From: Brumimicrobium sp964346075
GTDB lineage: Bacteria > Bacteroidota > Bacteroidia > Flavobacteriales_D > Crocinitomicaceae
Assembly: GCA_964346075.1 (NCBI GenBank)
Contig: CAYFTH010000024.1
Span: 1-33,044 of the forward strand
Reading direction: 5' to 3'
DNA length: 33,044 nt
Below, piece by piece: positions 16,030-25,042 of the stretch. The notes under the pieces were generated by a model that saw only the letters and a program-made list of their open reading frames with translations, did not search any database and had not been told where the DNA came from. Position 1 is the stretch's first letter, and the number at the start of each line of letters is the position of its first letter. The position numbers were made by a program, and so were the translations under genes.

Positions 16030-17229
16030 ATGAAGTTTTTAAGTACAGACAAGAAAAATGCAGTATTGCAATCGATGATGGATATCATCGACAACAAACG
16101 AGAAGAAATTATTGCTGAAAACAAAAAAGATCTGGATGCATTTCAGCGCGATGATCAAGCTTTGTACGACCGTTTGGTCGTAGATAGCGCTAAAGTGGAT
16201 GGAATGATTCAGGCGATTCGGGAAGTGAAAGAACAAGATGATCCCGTAGGAAAAGAAATTTCTTCACGTACATTGGATACTGGATTAAAGATTATTAATA
16301 AAACAGATCCATTTGGAACGATCATGATTATCTATGAATCGCGTCCTGACGTTACCATTGAAGCGGCTGTGCTCGCCTTTAAAGCAAATAATAAGATATT
16401 ATTGAAAGGTGGTAGAGAAGCTTATAATAGTAATAAAGTACTTGTAAAGTGCTGGCACGAGGCGTTGAAGGCCAATGATCTTGGAGATGAGTGGATCAAA
16501 ATGCTTGAGATGAATCGCGAACAAACACAGGAGTTTTTGCGTAATCCAAGCGAAAAACTCGATTTAATCGTGCCGCGAGGTGGTGAGAAATTGATCGAAT
16601 TTGTGAAGTTACATGCAAAATGCGCCGTCCTTATAAGCGGTCGTGGTAACAACTTCCTTTATGTTTCTCCAAAAGCTGATTGGGCTAAAGCTGTGAAGGT
16701 GATTATGAATGCTAAAACCGATAAGATATCTGGTTGCAATGCATTAGATAAGGTGCTCGTGGATAAAAATCTTGATGGCTTTGAGGCTAAACTTCAGGAT
16801 TTGGAAGCTGAACTTCAAAAAGCTGGCGTACATATCGTTGTAGATGAAGAGGTTTCGCGCGTTCTTAAAGACGCAGAAAAATTGAGCGATGATGCGATCT
16901 GGAAAGAAGAGTTTTTAGCTATGAAAATTTTGATAGGAACCGTTAGCAGTCAAGACGAAGCCATGGACTTCATCAATATAAACTCTGGTCACCACTCAAG
17001 CGTTATCATGACTGAAGATACCGAAGAGGCTGAAAAGTTTATGCAACAAGTGGATAGTGCGGCAGTTTATCAAAATGCTTCAACGCGCTTCACGGATGGT
17101 GGTCAAATGGGCGTTGGTGCTGAGCTTGCAATCAGTACGGATAAGCTTCACCACCGTGGACCTTTAGGATTGAAACAATTGACGACCAATAAATATTACG
17201 TCTTCGGTGATGGACATATTCGCGAGTAA
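16030..17229 (+). CDS. proA: Glutamate-5-semialdehyde dehydrogenase ProA
   Basis: A 399-residue ProA that reduces gamma-glutamyl phosphate with NADPH to glutamate semialdehyde. YESRPDVTIEAAVLAFKANN (about residues 102-121), LKGGREAYNSN and LIVPRGGEKLI are family signatures. The catalytic Cys is at residue 236 in the stretch DKISGCNALDKVLVD. SAAVYQNASTRFTDGGQMG near residue 345 and ISTDKLHHRGPLGL close to the end are also diagnostic. It is 15-20 residues shorter than E. coli ProA. Since ProB and ProA act as a complex on an unstable intermediate, their adjacency makes sense. An intrinsic terminator follows 40 bases after the stop. Confidence 0.95.
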   Translation: MKFLSTDKKNAVLQSMMDIIDNKREEIIAENKKDLDAFQRDDQALYDRLVVDSAKVDGMIQAIREVKEQDDPVGKEISSRTLDTGLKIINKTDPFGTIMIIYESRPDVTIEAAVLAFKANNKILLKGGREAYNSNKVLVKCWHEALKANDLGDEWIKMLEMNREQTQEFLRNPSEKLDLIVPRGGEKLIEFVKLHAKCAVLISGRGNNFLYVSPKADWAKAVKVIMNAKTDKISGCNALDKVLVDKNLDGFEAKLQDLEAELQKAGVHIVVDEEVSRVLKDAEKLSDDAIWKEEFLAMKILIGTVSSQDEAMDFININSGHHSSVIMTEDTEEAEKFMQQVDSAAVYQNASTRFTDGGQMGVGAELAISTDKLHHRGPLGLKQLTTNKYYVFGDGHIRE

Positions 17230-17268
17230 AACGCTCGATACTATTATTTCGATAATACTATAAAATCC

Positions 17269-17301
17269 AGGTCGGTACGTTTATGCGTTCCGACCTTTTT
17301 G
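17269..17301 (+). terminator. Intrinsic terminator of the proCBA operon
   Basis: The arms AGGTCGG (17269-17275) and CCGACCT (17290-17296) pair perfectly and extend through a T-T mismatch into ACG/CGT, closing a six-base loop. TTTT follows at once, then more T after one G. It stands 40 bases after the proA stop, in the gap before a convergent gene. The rest of the 276-base gap (17302-17505) shows no feature. Confidence 0.85.
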
Positions 17302-17505
17302 TTTGATCAAATTTGTTTCAATAGAGAATTTGATGAACTGTTGAGATTATTCCCATGATTAGTTGTGCATTGAAAAGCCAAAATCTACCATACGAAAATG
17401 ATATTGCAGCCTGTAATGTACCATTCTATCGTTGTCATATCTTCAGAGATAGCTTCGTAGATTAAGTCATTACGAATTGAACGAACCTTTCGCCAGAAAT
17501 GAATA

Positions 17506-20500
17506 TCATTTAATTACATTGACATGCCCGACTACTGTTTGTCTTTCATCGATGCCTTCGGTCTTATAGATGATTTTCCAAACATAAGTACCGTCTTTAA
17601 CGATGCGTTGAGAGCTCTCCCCATAGGTGCCATCCCAACCAATTTCGGCATCATTCGACTCGAAAACAACCTCTCCCCAGCGATTGAATATTAGCAGTTT
17701 AAAATCAAAAGGATCAAATCCACTTGTGAAAACAGGTTGGAAGACTTCATTAAAGTCGTCCTTATCGGGTGTGAAAGTATTCGGAACGTAAAAAATCAAC
17801 TCTTCACGTATTGTAATCACGGCATAGGCGGTATCTGCACATCCATCATTGTTTATAGCGACGAGCCTGACCTCGTATTCATCCGCAGCATTGGGATAGT
17901 TATGAATTGGGTTGATGGTAGTGGAACTTTGATTGTCGCCGAAATCCCATTCGTAATTTTCAGCACCGACTGATGTGTTTAAAAATTCAACTTCTGTATC
18001 AATATTGGTCAATGTTTCAGGTGAAAACGAAAAAGAAGCCTCGGGGTAGCCATCTGCACAGACGTAGTCATCAAATGTAAGAGAAGAAGAACAACCATTG
18101 GCATCGGTCACTTCAAGCGATACATCATAGCATCCTGGTGTCACATAGGTGTTTGAGATATCTGTACATCCCGATGAAGTATTGCCATCTCCAAAATTCC
18201 AAACGCAAGAGACATTCTGACCAGCTGAAATGTTAGAGAAAGTAGCAGTCACTGGAGCACATCCTTCCAGGTTTTGTCCCTGAAAATCCACAGTGGGAAG
18301 CGGAACTACCTCAATCGTTACCTGATCGGTGGCGGTGCAACCTTCAGTACTTGTGCCGGTCACAGTATATGTTGTCGTACTGGTCGGAATAAAAGAAACG
18401 CCATCATTGACACCATTATCCCATGTGTAGCTGTCGGCTCCAGATCCTGAGAGTACTGCATTTTCTCCTTCACAGATCGTGAGGTCGTTACCGGCGTCAA
18501 CGTTAGGTAAAGGATGAACAGTTACATCCACTTGATCAGTGGCTGTGCAACCAGAGAGATCAGCAGTGACAGTGTATGTTGTTGTTCCTACCGTTGGTAT
18601 AAAGGGGGTTCCGTCACCAACACCATTATCCCAGGTTATGTTTGCTCCATCGGGATTTGATGCCGTAAGCGTGACATTTTCTCCTTCACAGACCGTTTGA
18701 TCAGGTCCTGCATCCACAGCAGGGACATTGGGTTCAACAAGTGTTATTGAGCCATTATTGGTTCCGTTACAACCGTTGAGGGAGACCATAAAGTTAGCAA
18801 AAGTACCAGGGCTGAGTCCAGTGATTAAAATATCACCCGCTGCGTCACTCGTCAGGTTAAGCGGACCAACGGGGGTTCCATTCTCTGTGTAGGCAACATT
18901 ATAAGTCACATTTGCTTGTAACCCACTGATTGTAATTGTACCATCATTAGATCCGCAAGTAGTTGGATCCGTTCCGTTTAATGTGAAGTTGGGAACAGGA
19001 TTAATCGTAACGTTAAATGAAGATTGATCAAAGCAGGTAGGGTCTGGAGTCGTGTAGGTAATTGTATACGACCCCGTGGCCGAAGATAAATCAATGGCAC
19101 CAGTATTAGGGTCCACAATCAGTCCGGTAGGATTAACCGTAAAAGTACCACCTGGATCACCTGTAATATTGGGTAAAGGATCTGTCTCGTCCTGGCAATA
19201 AGTGGTCGACGGATAATTAAAACCTGGATCCTCAGTTCCTGTAAATGTACCGGAGATGGTTTGCGGACAACCAGCATCATCAACAATATCAAATGAGTAG
19301 TTATCACCATCTGTTAAACCGGAAATCGTAACGGATCCACCATCACCGACAGAAGTTGATGAGAGCGATGCAGCACCAGGCTGTAAGTTAGAAATTGTGA
19401 AATTACTGCCGTCAAAGGAAGGTTGTCCTCCGCTGATCGTAACCGTTGCTTCACCAGCTTGGCAATCTTCAGTTATTGTTGTTGTTATTTCTGCTAATAA
19501 TGAAACTTCAAAAACAGATCCCATATCATAACACCTATCTCCTCCGTTGATTGTTACAGCGTATACATTATCAACCATGCTGTACATTGTTACAGGTACT
19601 AAATAAATGGTCGAGTTATCACCAACGTTGTTGAGTAGTGACCAGGGTGGATTTTGATTTGATACAATCCCTATCAAGCAAGGGTCTGTTGTAAGGTCGT
19701 TGGGTGGAAATATCGTTGGAGGGCAGGAGTAAGCGAATAGATAAATACCGGGATCGTAAGTTGTACCAGTGACATTAAAATCGTCTGAAGGCTGCCAATC
19801 ACCGTTGTCGAAGATATCTAAGGCATCTCCGAAACACAGTAAGAACGGGTTTGTGGCCGTACTATTACCATTAATATTGGTATTGAAAGTTCCTGCATCA
19901 GCTGTACACTCACAAGGTTCAGGATAGTCAAACGTGTTGGATGTAATGGTGCAAGTGGCATCATCTGTAAAAAAGGCGGTTAAATCGCATCCAGTAAATC
20001 CATCTGAATCAATGCCTGTTAAGTTATAGACCTGAGGACTCGAAAAAGGAGCATTGAATGTTTGTTGATTTCCGTTACAATCTTCTATGATGAGTTGACC
20101 TGTAGCAGGTGGGTTTTCAAATTCAACACTACCACTGATTTCAAATTCATTGTTGTTGGGATCGCAGGCAGAAATATTGACGTCGAGCAAGTTAAAATTA
20201 CAAGGGCAGTCAGGGGCTGTGTATGCAATATTTTGAGTACATCCCGGAGCGTTTGAAAAATAAACGGTGACATCACAATTAGCACCGTTGGCATTCAGTC
20301 CTGTCAAATTATAATTTGTTGGACTCGTAAATGGAGCATTAAAAATTTCCTGATTCCCATTACAATCCTCTATAATCAATTGTCCTGTAGCAGGAGGAGA
20401 TGTAAATTCAACTGTACCATCTACACTGTAATTTCCATTAGCGGGATCGCAGGCAGAAATATTAGCTGTAAAGTTGGTGATGAGGCATTGTGCGCTCAGT

Positions 20501-20574
20501 GAGGTGCAGATAAAGGTAAATGAAATCATCAATACCAGTCGATGATAAATTCTATGCTGTTTGTTAATATTCAT
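17506..20574 (-). CDS. Secreted PKD/Ig-repeat protein with type IX secretion (type B) C-terminal domain
   Basis: A 1022-residue extracellular protein. The signal peptide (about residues 1-28, ending SLSAQ) follows a basic start MNINKQHR. Two tandem 95-residue repeats with the shared core ATGQLIIEDCNGNQ form the N-terminal part. Then come weaker Ig-like units, two closely related 70-72-residue Ig-like repeats with VDAG-x-D-x-T-x-CEGEN, and two PKD domains (WNFGDGN and WDFGDNQ). The last ~90 residues are the gliding-motility-associated C-terminal domain (VPNTFTPDKDDFNE, FNRWGEVVFES, DGTYVWKI), which directs export by the type IX system and surface anchoring. It is rich in Cys pairs and Asn/Thr/Asp. 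The frame opens at 20619, but the ATG at 20574 gives a proper signal peptide. Probably an adhesin or surface matrix protein; ligand unknown. Confidence 0.9.
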   Translation of the reverse strand: MNINKQHRIYHRLVLMISFTFICTSLSAQCLITNFTANISACDPANGNYSVDGTVEFTSPPATGQLIIEDCNGNQEIFNAPFTSPTNYNLTGLNANGANCDVTVYFSNAPGCTQNIAYTAPDCPCNFNLLDVNISACDPNNNEFEISGSVEFENPPATGQLIIEDCNGNQQTFNAPFSSPQVYNLTGIDSDGFTGCDLTAFFTDDATCTITSNTFDYPEPCECTADAGTFNTNINGNSTATNPFLLCFGDALDIFDNGDWQPSDDFNVTGTTYDPGIYLFAYSCPPTIFPPNDLTTDPCLIGIVSNQNPPWSLLNNVGDNSTIYLVPVTMYSMVDNVYAVTINGGDRCYDMGSVFEVSLLAEITTTITEDCQAGEATVTISGGQPSFDGSNFTISNLQPGAASLSSTSVGDGGSVTISGLTDGDNYSFDIVDDAGCPQTISGTFTGTEDPGFNYPSTTYCQDETDPLPNITGDPGGTFTVNPTGLIVDPNTGAIDLSSATGSYTITYTTPDPTCFDQSSFNVTINPVPNFTLNGTDPTTCGSNDGTITISGLQANVTYNVAYTENGTPVGPLNLTSDAAGDILITGLSPGTFANFMVSLNGCNGTNNGSITLVEPNVPAVDAGPDQTVCEGENVTLTASNPDGANITWDNGVGDGTPFIPTVGTTTYTVTADLSGCTATDQVDVTVHPLPNVDAGNDLTICEGENAVLSGSGADSYTWDNGVNDGVSFIPTSTTTYTVTGTSTEGCTATDQVTIEVVPLPTVDFQGQNLEGCAPVTATFSNISAGQNVSCVWNFGDGNTSSGCTDISNTYVTPGCYDVSLEVTDANGCSSSLTFDDYVCADGYPEASFSFSPETLTNIDTEVEFLNTSVGAENYEWDFGDNQSSTTINPIHNYPNAADEYEVRLVAINNDGCADTAYAVITIREELIFYVPNTFTPDKDDFNEVFQPVFTSGFDPFDFKLLIFNRWGEVVFESNDAEIGWDGTYGESSQRIVKDGTYVWKIIYKTEGIDERQTVVGHVNVIK
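19912..20481 (-). repeat. Two tandem 285-base coding repeats (95 residues each)
   Basis: Copy one is about 20197-20481 and copy two about 19912-20196. A 21-base stretch starting at 20443 recurs unchanged at 20158, exactly 285 bases away, encoding NISACDP in both. The following ATGQLIIEDCNGNQ is also identical in protein. The near-identity suggests recent duplication or ongoing recombination between the copies. Confidence 0.8.
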
Positions 20575-20775
20575 AGTAGTTTGTATACTTCCCCTTCGTT
20601 CTCTTCGTTTTTTTTGCATTTGGATAATCCATCACTATGTAGATATATCTGTTAGAAATGCTATCACATAACGTGATTACTTTTGATAAAGTTGCGTATC
20701 AGCACACCAAAGTAGGAAAAACAAATCCCAATCCTTGAAATGAATGGATAAACGGTTTTAAACGAGTATGGCGAA

Positions 20776-21756
20776 TCACTCAAATCGATAACCATAAGTG
20801 GCTCTGATGTAGTAATATACTTGCCGGTATTCGAGTTGATCAAAACGGATGCTCTTATTATCAAATGCTGAAGTGATCATAAAAAACCAGTTGTCGACAT
20901 TATAACCAGCATGTAGTTTGAGATCAATACGGGGAGCCAGTCCCAGGAATCCGCGAGATTTTCCCTGAGCATTGTAAAATTTAGTTTGTATGACACCGCC
21001 CACACCAGCGAGACCGCCAAGTTGCCATCCATCTTTATTGGTGACATAAGCCAATCCAGGCACAATACCAAAATCAATAGCGGCTATGTTCTGCGCTTTG
21101 AGAATAGTGTAGGGCTGATTCATATATTGATGGGGAAGAATCTGGGTATCTGAAGATATTCCGTGAATATTGAAGGTATATTTCATATAAAATGAGCCAG
21201 CCGAAGATAAATAGCGTCCGACAATACCTTCTGTTGGTTTCATCTTGAAAGTACTGTTCCTAAAACGATAAATATTGGTGCTAAATGAGGTTGATTGTAA
21301 ATCTGAATTGGGGTAGGTACCCTTCGCGGTAACGGGAATACTGTCGTTGATGGTTGTTGCGTTTTTGATCGCAAAACCTTGATAGCGATGGAGGTCTACT
21401 TTGAAATACCATCGTTTAATCCCAAATTTAAAGCCGATATCAAAATAATTGGTTGCTCCATAATCTTTTTCACTCCGAAGAGAACCCGGTAGTTTAAAGT
21501 TGATGTTGATGGCCATCCATTTGTAAGCAATTCCCAATCCCATAATTGCATTCATGTTCGAGCGATAGCGCAAACGATCTGCCTGACCGAACGCCCCCTT
21601 TAATCGAAAAGGAGCGTCATTCAATCCGAGCGAAGTATGCATGACCACTCTGCTCGATAACATTTTGTACGGCAGGTCAGTATCGGATGTGTCCGTTTCC
21701 TGAGCGCTGATGTCTAAAGCGAGCAATAGCGCGATCATACCTGCAATCAACTTCAT
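20776..21756 (-). CDS. DUF4421 family outer membrane-type protein
   Basis: A 326-residue protein with a signal peptide (about residues 1-19, ending ISAQ) and a body of alternating hydrophobic and polar residues ending in Phe-rich beta-strand-like sequence (YYYIRATYGYRFE), as in outer membrane beta barrels. LGIAYKWMAININFKLPGS and YFDIGFKFGIKRWYFKVDLHRYQGF (split around residues 75-120) match the DUF4421 family found in Bacteroidota. Function of that family is not known. A promoter box TACATTTG ends four bases before the ATG at 21756, supporting this start and implying almost no leader. It precedes the leftward secreted protein gene by about 200 bases, so the two may or may not be cotranscribed. 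Confidence 0.78.
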   Translation of the reverse strand: MKLIAGMIALLLALDISAQETDTSDTDLPYKMLSSRVVMHTSLGLNDAPFRLKGAFGQADRLRYRSNMNAIMGLGIAYKWMAININFKLPGSLRSEKDYGATNYFDIGFKFGIKRWYFKVDLHRYQGFAIKNATTINDSIPVTAKGTYPNSDLQSTSFSTNIYRFRNSTFKMKPTEGIVGRYLSSAGSFYMKYTFNIHGISSDTQILPHQYMNQPYTILKAQNIAAIDFGIVPGLAYVTNKDGWQLGGLAGVGGVIQTKFYNAQGKSRGFLGLAPRIDLKLHAGYNVDNWFFMITSAFDNKSIRFDQLEYRQVYYYIRATYGYRFE

Positions 21757-21760
21757 GATT

Positions 21761-21794
21761 CAAATGTACGGATATTCAAAAAAAATAAGGCAAA
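21761..21794 (-). promoter_or_regulatory. Promoter of the DUF4421 gene, nearly leaderless
   Basis: On the minus strand TTTG (21794-21791), 22 bases, then TACATTTG (21768-21761): both boxes match the consensus. The start codon begins only four bases after the -7 box, so the transcript should start at or within a few bases of the ATG. Confidence 0.55.
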
Positions 21795-21848
21795 TAGCAC
21801 CAATTTCATCCAGAAAAAGCACTTCGTTGATTTTTTATTTATGAGACC

Positions 21849-21880
21849 TTGAAAGAAATAGTAAGAGACCCGTATATTTG
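21849..21880 (+). promoter_or_regulatory. Promoter of the methyltransferase-led gene run
   Basis: TTG at 21849-21851, 21 bases, then TATATTTG at 21873-21880, a full TAnnTTTG match. The ATG at 21894 follows 13 bases later, giving a leader of only a few bases. A TTG start at 21849 for the same frame is thereby excluded. Confidence 0.55.
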
Positions 21881-21893
21881 TAATTATTGTATT

Positions 21894-22670
21894 ATGAAAA
21901 AAGTCTATAAATTTTTGCTGAATAAGCTTCCGCGACCCCTTCTCATTCGGTTGAGTTATGTTTTTCGGGTAGTTGCGCCTTTAATTTACAAAGGAGACAA
22001 TGTCACCTGTCCGGTTTGTGAAAAATCGTTCCGGAAATTTTTATCATACGGCTCAAATGTGGCGCATCGTGAAAATGTGTTGTGCCCTTATGATCTCACG
22101 CTGGAACGTCACCGACTGATGTGGTTATACCTTCAGCAAACCGATTTTTTTACAGCGGATGCTATCAATATGCTACACGTTGCACCCGAGCAATGTTTCT
22201 ACCATCGGTTTAAAAAACAAAAGAATCTCGATTATCTCACGGGCGACCTGGAGTCTCCAATCGCTGATATTCATTTTGACTTACACGATATTCCACTTGA
22301 GGCCAATCGATTTGACGTTATTTTTTGTAATCACGTTCTGGAGCACGTCGATGATGCACAACAATGCATGCGAGAACTTTATCGCGTCATGGCTCCAGGG
22401 GGATGGGGAATTTTTCAAGTGCCGCAGGATTTTTCACTGGAAGAAACCTACGAAGATCCCAATATAGTGACTCCCGAAGATCGTGAAAAGCATTTTTGGC
22501 AAAAAGATCATGTGCGTTTATTTGGTCGCGATTATCCGGATTGGTTGCGAAAAGCTGGTTTTACTGTCGATGAGTACAAACCCTCAGATTTGTTTAGCGA
22601 TGAAGAAATTGAGCGTTACCGTTTAATGAAAAAAGAAATACTCTACATTGCTAAAAAAATGGGACAATAG
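21894..22670 (+). CDS. SAM-dependent class I methyltransferase with N-terminal Cys motifs
   Basis: A 258-residue protein. Residues 30-65 hold CPVCEKSFRKF and CPYDLTLERHR, a zinc-binding-like pair of Cys motifs that precedes a Methyltransf_11-type domain. DVIFCNHVLEHVDD (about residues 141-154) and YRVMAPGGWGIFQVP (about 162-176) are motifs III and IV of the fold; motif I is the divergent LHVAPEQ. The tail HVRLFGRDYPDWLRKAGF is common in Bacteroidota members often found near cell-surface or glycan genes. The substrate is unknown. The frame extends to a TTG at 21849, but the promoter box overlaps that stretch, so the ATG at 21894 is used. First gene of a six-gene rightward run. Confidence 0.85.
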   Translation: MKKVYKFLLNKLPRPLLIRLSYVFRVVAPLIYKGDNVTCPVCEKSFRKFLSYGSNVAHRENVLCPYDLTLERHRLMWLYLQQTDFFTADAINMLHVAPEQCFYHRFKKQKNLDYLTGDLESPIADIHFDLHDIPLEANRFDVIFCNHVLEHVDDAQQCMRELYRVMAPGGWGIFQVPQDFSLEETYEDPNIVTPEDREKHFWQKDHVRLFGRDYPDWLRKAGFTVDEYKPSDLFSDEEIERYRLMKKEILYIAKKMGQ

Positions 22671-22674
22671 CCAA

Positions 22675-23646
22675 TTGACACGCTTAGCGATAAGTGTGTG
22701 TGTTTCGCTGCTTCTATTCGCATGCGAATCGAAATCGGAGATATCTGAATTTGAGCCTTTGGCGCCAGATGTCTTTGAGAGTGGATTATCTGAATTAGGA
22801 GAACGTTTATTTTTTGACAAAAGATTATCCGTTGACGGCTCCATAGCATGTGCCGAGTGTCACATTCCCGCTTTAGTATTTACTGATGGAAAATCTGTAA
22901 GCCAAGGCATTCATGGTAGAAAAGGAAAGCGCAATTCTCCCACATTGTTCAATGTTGCCAATCAGGATAAATTTATGTGGGACGGCGGTGTTAAAACCCT
23001 GGAATTACAGGCGCTGGTACCGTTGCAAGATACGAACGAAATGGGGCACATGGTTAGCGATCTCATTCCGGAACTTGAACAGGTTCCCTACTATGACAGT
23101 ATGGCGCGCGTGCTGTACAATCGGTCTTTTGATCCTTTCGTACTGACTCGTGCACTTGGTCAATATCAACGGACACTCTACCGGGAGGCTAGTCGATACG
23201 ATCAATGGAAGCGTGGCGAAATTACGGATAATCGTCTCGAGAAAGGGAATGATTTGTTTATGAATCAATTGCATTGCGCAAGCTGTCACACTCCTCCGAC
23301 CTTTACGAATAACAGCATCGTGAATACGGGCAGATACCTTCATTACGCGGATCCGGGCAGGTATCGTATTACAGGGAAAGTGAGTGATAGCGGAGCCTTT
23401 AAGGTGCCCACGTTACGTAATGTGGAAATGACCGGTCCGTACATGCATGATGGTGCTATGAATAGCCTTGATACGGTGATTGACCATTATGCGCAAGGCG
23501 GTGTGGATCATCCGAACAAAGATGAGCGCATTGTTCCTTTTGAACTGACAAAACAAGAACGAGCAGATTTGATTTATTTTCTCCATTCACTGAGCGATGA
23601 ACAATATAAGAATCACTGGGAAAAAGTCTTTCGAACCATTCAGTAA
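22675..23646 (+). CDS. Di-heme cytochrome c peroxidase, lipoprotein
   Basis: A 323-residue MauG/CcpA-family peroxidase. The two heme c motifs are CAECH (residues 59-63) and CASCH (201-205). KRNSPTLFNVANQDKFMWDG (about 87-106) and TLRNVEMTGPYMHDGAMNS (about 244-262, with the Met ligand candidate) are typical. The N-terminus is a lipoprotein signal with lipobox LLFAC and Cys17, so the enzyme likely sits on the periplasmic face of a membrane and reduces hydrogen peroxide with electrons from small c-type cytochromes. The start is TTG at 22675, four bases after the upstream stop; a TTG at 22648 in the same frame is an alternative but would add a less typical, Asp-containing leader. Possibly cotranscribed with the methyltransferase. 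Confidence 0.9.
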   Translation: MTRLAISVCVSLLLFACESKSEISEFEPLAPDVFESGLSELGERLFFDKRLSVDGSIACAECHIPALVFTDGKSVSQGIHGRKGKRNSPTLFNVANQDKFMWDGGVKTLELQALVPLQDTNEMGHMVSDLIPELEQVPYYDSMARVLYNRSFDPFVLTRALGQYQRTLYREASRYDQWKRGEITDNRLEKGNDLFMNQLHCASCHTPPTFTNNSIVNTGRYLHYADPGRYRITGKVSDSGAFKVPTLRNVEMTGPYMHDGAMNSLDTVIDHYAQGGVDHPNKDERIVPFELTKQERADLIYFLHSLSDEQYKNHWEKVFRTIQ

Positions 23647-23684
23647 TTGCTAACTTCGTGGTCATTTGATTAAACACGGAAAAC

Positions 23685-24107
23685 ATGAAGTGTACTATAC
23701 ATTTTTACAAATTGAACTACGATTTTTCGCCAGAATTTGCGGAAGCACACCACGAAGGAGCACCTTCAGCCAATAATCGTAAATATGATTGGGAGGATGA
23801 ACTTGCTGTTAAGGGTGGTATTGTTGATTATGCTATCCAGGAAAACGCGGTGTATCGTTTGAAAGGGGAAAGGAGTGAAGAACCTTTCGAAGAGCAAGTA
23901 GAAAATATGTTGTTGTTGATCTTTGAAGGTAAAGATGGTCAAGAAACACGGTTGGCTGTATCCATGAAGGCAGTAGAGGATACTGAAATTCAGGAGAACG
24001 AAGATAGCCTGATCATTCATGTTTTTCTCGATGCGCGTGAGCCATTAGCGAATCCAGTCCCGGGAGTATACATTGCTTTACAGGATTTTCCGCAATCATT
24101 GATTTAA
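23685..24107 (+). CDS. Unknown 140-residue protein next to the ABC ATPase
   Basis: Not recognised. An acidic soluble protein without signal peptide or membrane segment. It has alternating beta-type segments (TIHFYKLNYDF, AVYRLKGE, MLLLIFEGKDGQETRLAVSM, SLIIHVFLDAREP) and ends VPGVYIALQDFPQSLI. The gene starts 38 bases after the cytochrome c peroxidase and ends five bases before the ABC ATPase, so it is probably cotranscribed with the latter and may be its partner. Codon use looks like that of its neighbours, and the coding frame is unbroken, supporting a real gene. Confidence 0.75.
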   Translation: MKCTIHFYKLNYDFSPEFAEAHHEGAPSANNRKYDWEDELAVKGGIVDYAIQENAVYRLKGERSEEPFEEQVENMLLLIFEGKDGQETRLAVSMKAVEDTEIQENEDSLIIHVFLDAREPLANPVPGVYIALQDFPQSLI

Positions 24108-24112
24108 TTTTC

Positions 24113-25042
24113 ATGTTGAGTGCAAATAACATCTTTACGGCATACATTGATGATGAGTGGGTGTTGGACGGTATTTCATTATCGCTAAAACCTGGAGAAA
24201 TTGTTGGTATTGTGGGTAGCAGTGGAGTAGGGAAGTCTACACTATTGGGTTGTTTAAATGGTGAACTAGCTATTCAGTCCGGTAAGGTATTGATTGATGG
24301 AGATCAATTGAAAGGGCCGAATGAGCAGCTTTTGCCCGGTCATCCTTCTGTTTCACTTGTAGATCAGACATTTTCGCGTGATTTACATTTTACCGTTTAT
24401 GAAAATATTTACAACCAATTATTACATCTGAATCGAAAAGAACGCATTGAATTTTGTGATGAACTGATTGGGATTTTCGATCTTGAAAAAGTTCGGGATC
24501 AGCAATCCAAATACCTATCTGGTGGCGAGCAACAACGCTTAAGTATGGCCTGCGCCCTGGCAACTGAACCGAAATACTTGTTACTGGATGAGCCCTTTTC
24601 GCATTTAGATGCTCATCTTAAACAAACGATCGGCGATTATTTGCGGGCACTGATTCGTATAAGAAACCTGGGCGTATTATTTGTTTCGCACGATGGACAG
24701 GAAGCATTGTCCTGGTCTGATCGCATACTACTGATGCAGAAAAATCAGCCAATCAAGACTTACAGTCCTGAGGATGCCTATCACCATCCAGGAAACTATC
24801 AGGAGGGAAGATTTTTTGGGGTGCTGAATAAAATTACGTTGAAAGGAGAAGAGTTGATGTTCAGGCCTACGGCTTTTTCCCTGCAGGCAACTACGGCATA
24901 TCACCGATCTTGTTCTGTTCAATATAAAAGTTCAAATTTTCATGGGCCATATTGGTCAAATCTATTTACTTTAGAGGACGAATTTGAGATTATATTGCAT
25001 GCTGAAAAACAACTCAAAACGGTAAAAACAATCTATGTCTGA
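24113..25042 (+). CDS. ABC transporter ATP-binding protein (orphan, Fbp/Pot-like)
   Basis: A 309-residue ABC ATPase. Walker A GSSGVGKST (35-43), Q-loop VDQ (83-85), signature LSGGEQQR (135-142), Walker B LLLDEP (156-161), D-loop and H-loop VSHD (191-194) are all intact. The first 220 residues resemble importer ATPases such as FbpC/PotA; the last 80 (from about LMFRPTAFSLQ) are a TOBE-like regulatory or unknown domain. No permease or binding-protein gene lies in the window, the only membrane neighbour being YihY-like, so its transporter is unknown. It overlaps the YihY gene by eight bases, suggesting coupling. Confidence 0.88.
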   Translation: MLSANNIFTAYIDDEWVLDGISLSLKPGEIVGIVGSSGVGKSTLLGCLNGELAIQSGKVLIDGDQLKGPNEQLLPGHPSVSLVDQTFSRDLHFTVYENIYNQLLHLNRKERIEFCDELIGIFDLEKVRDQQSKYLSGGEQQRLSMACALATEPKYLLLDEPFSHLDAHLKQTIGDYLRALIRIRNLGVLFVSHDGQEALSWSDRILLMQKNQPIKTYSPEDAYHHPGNYQEGRFFGVLNKITLKGEELMFRPTAFSLQATTAYHRSCSVQYKSSNFHGPYWSNLFTLEDEFEIILHAEKQLKTVKTIYV

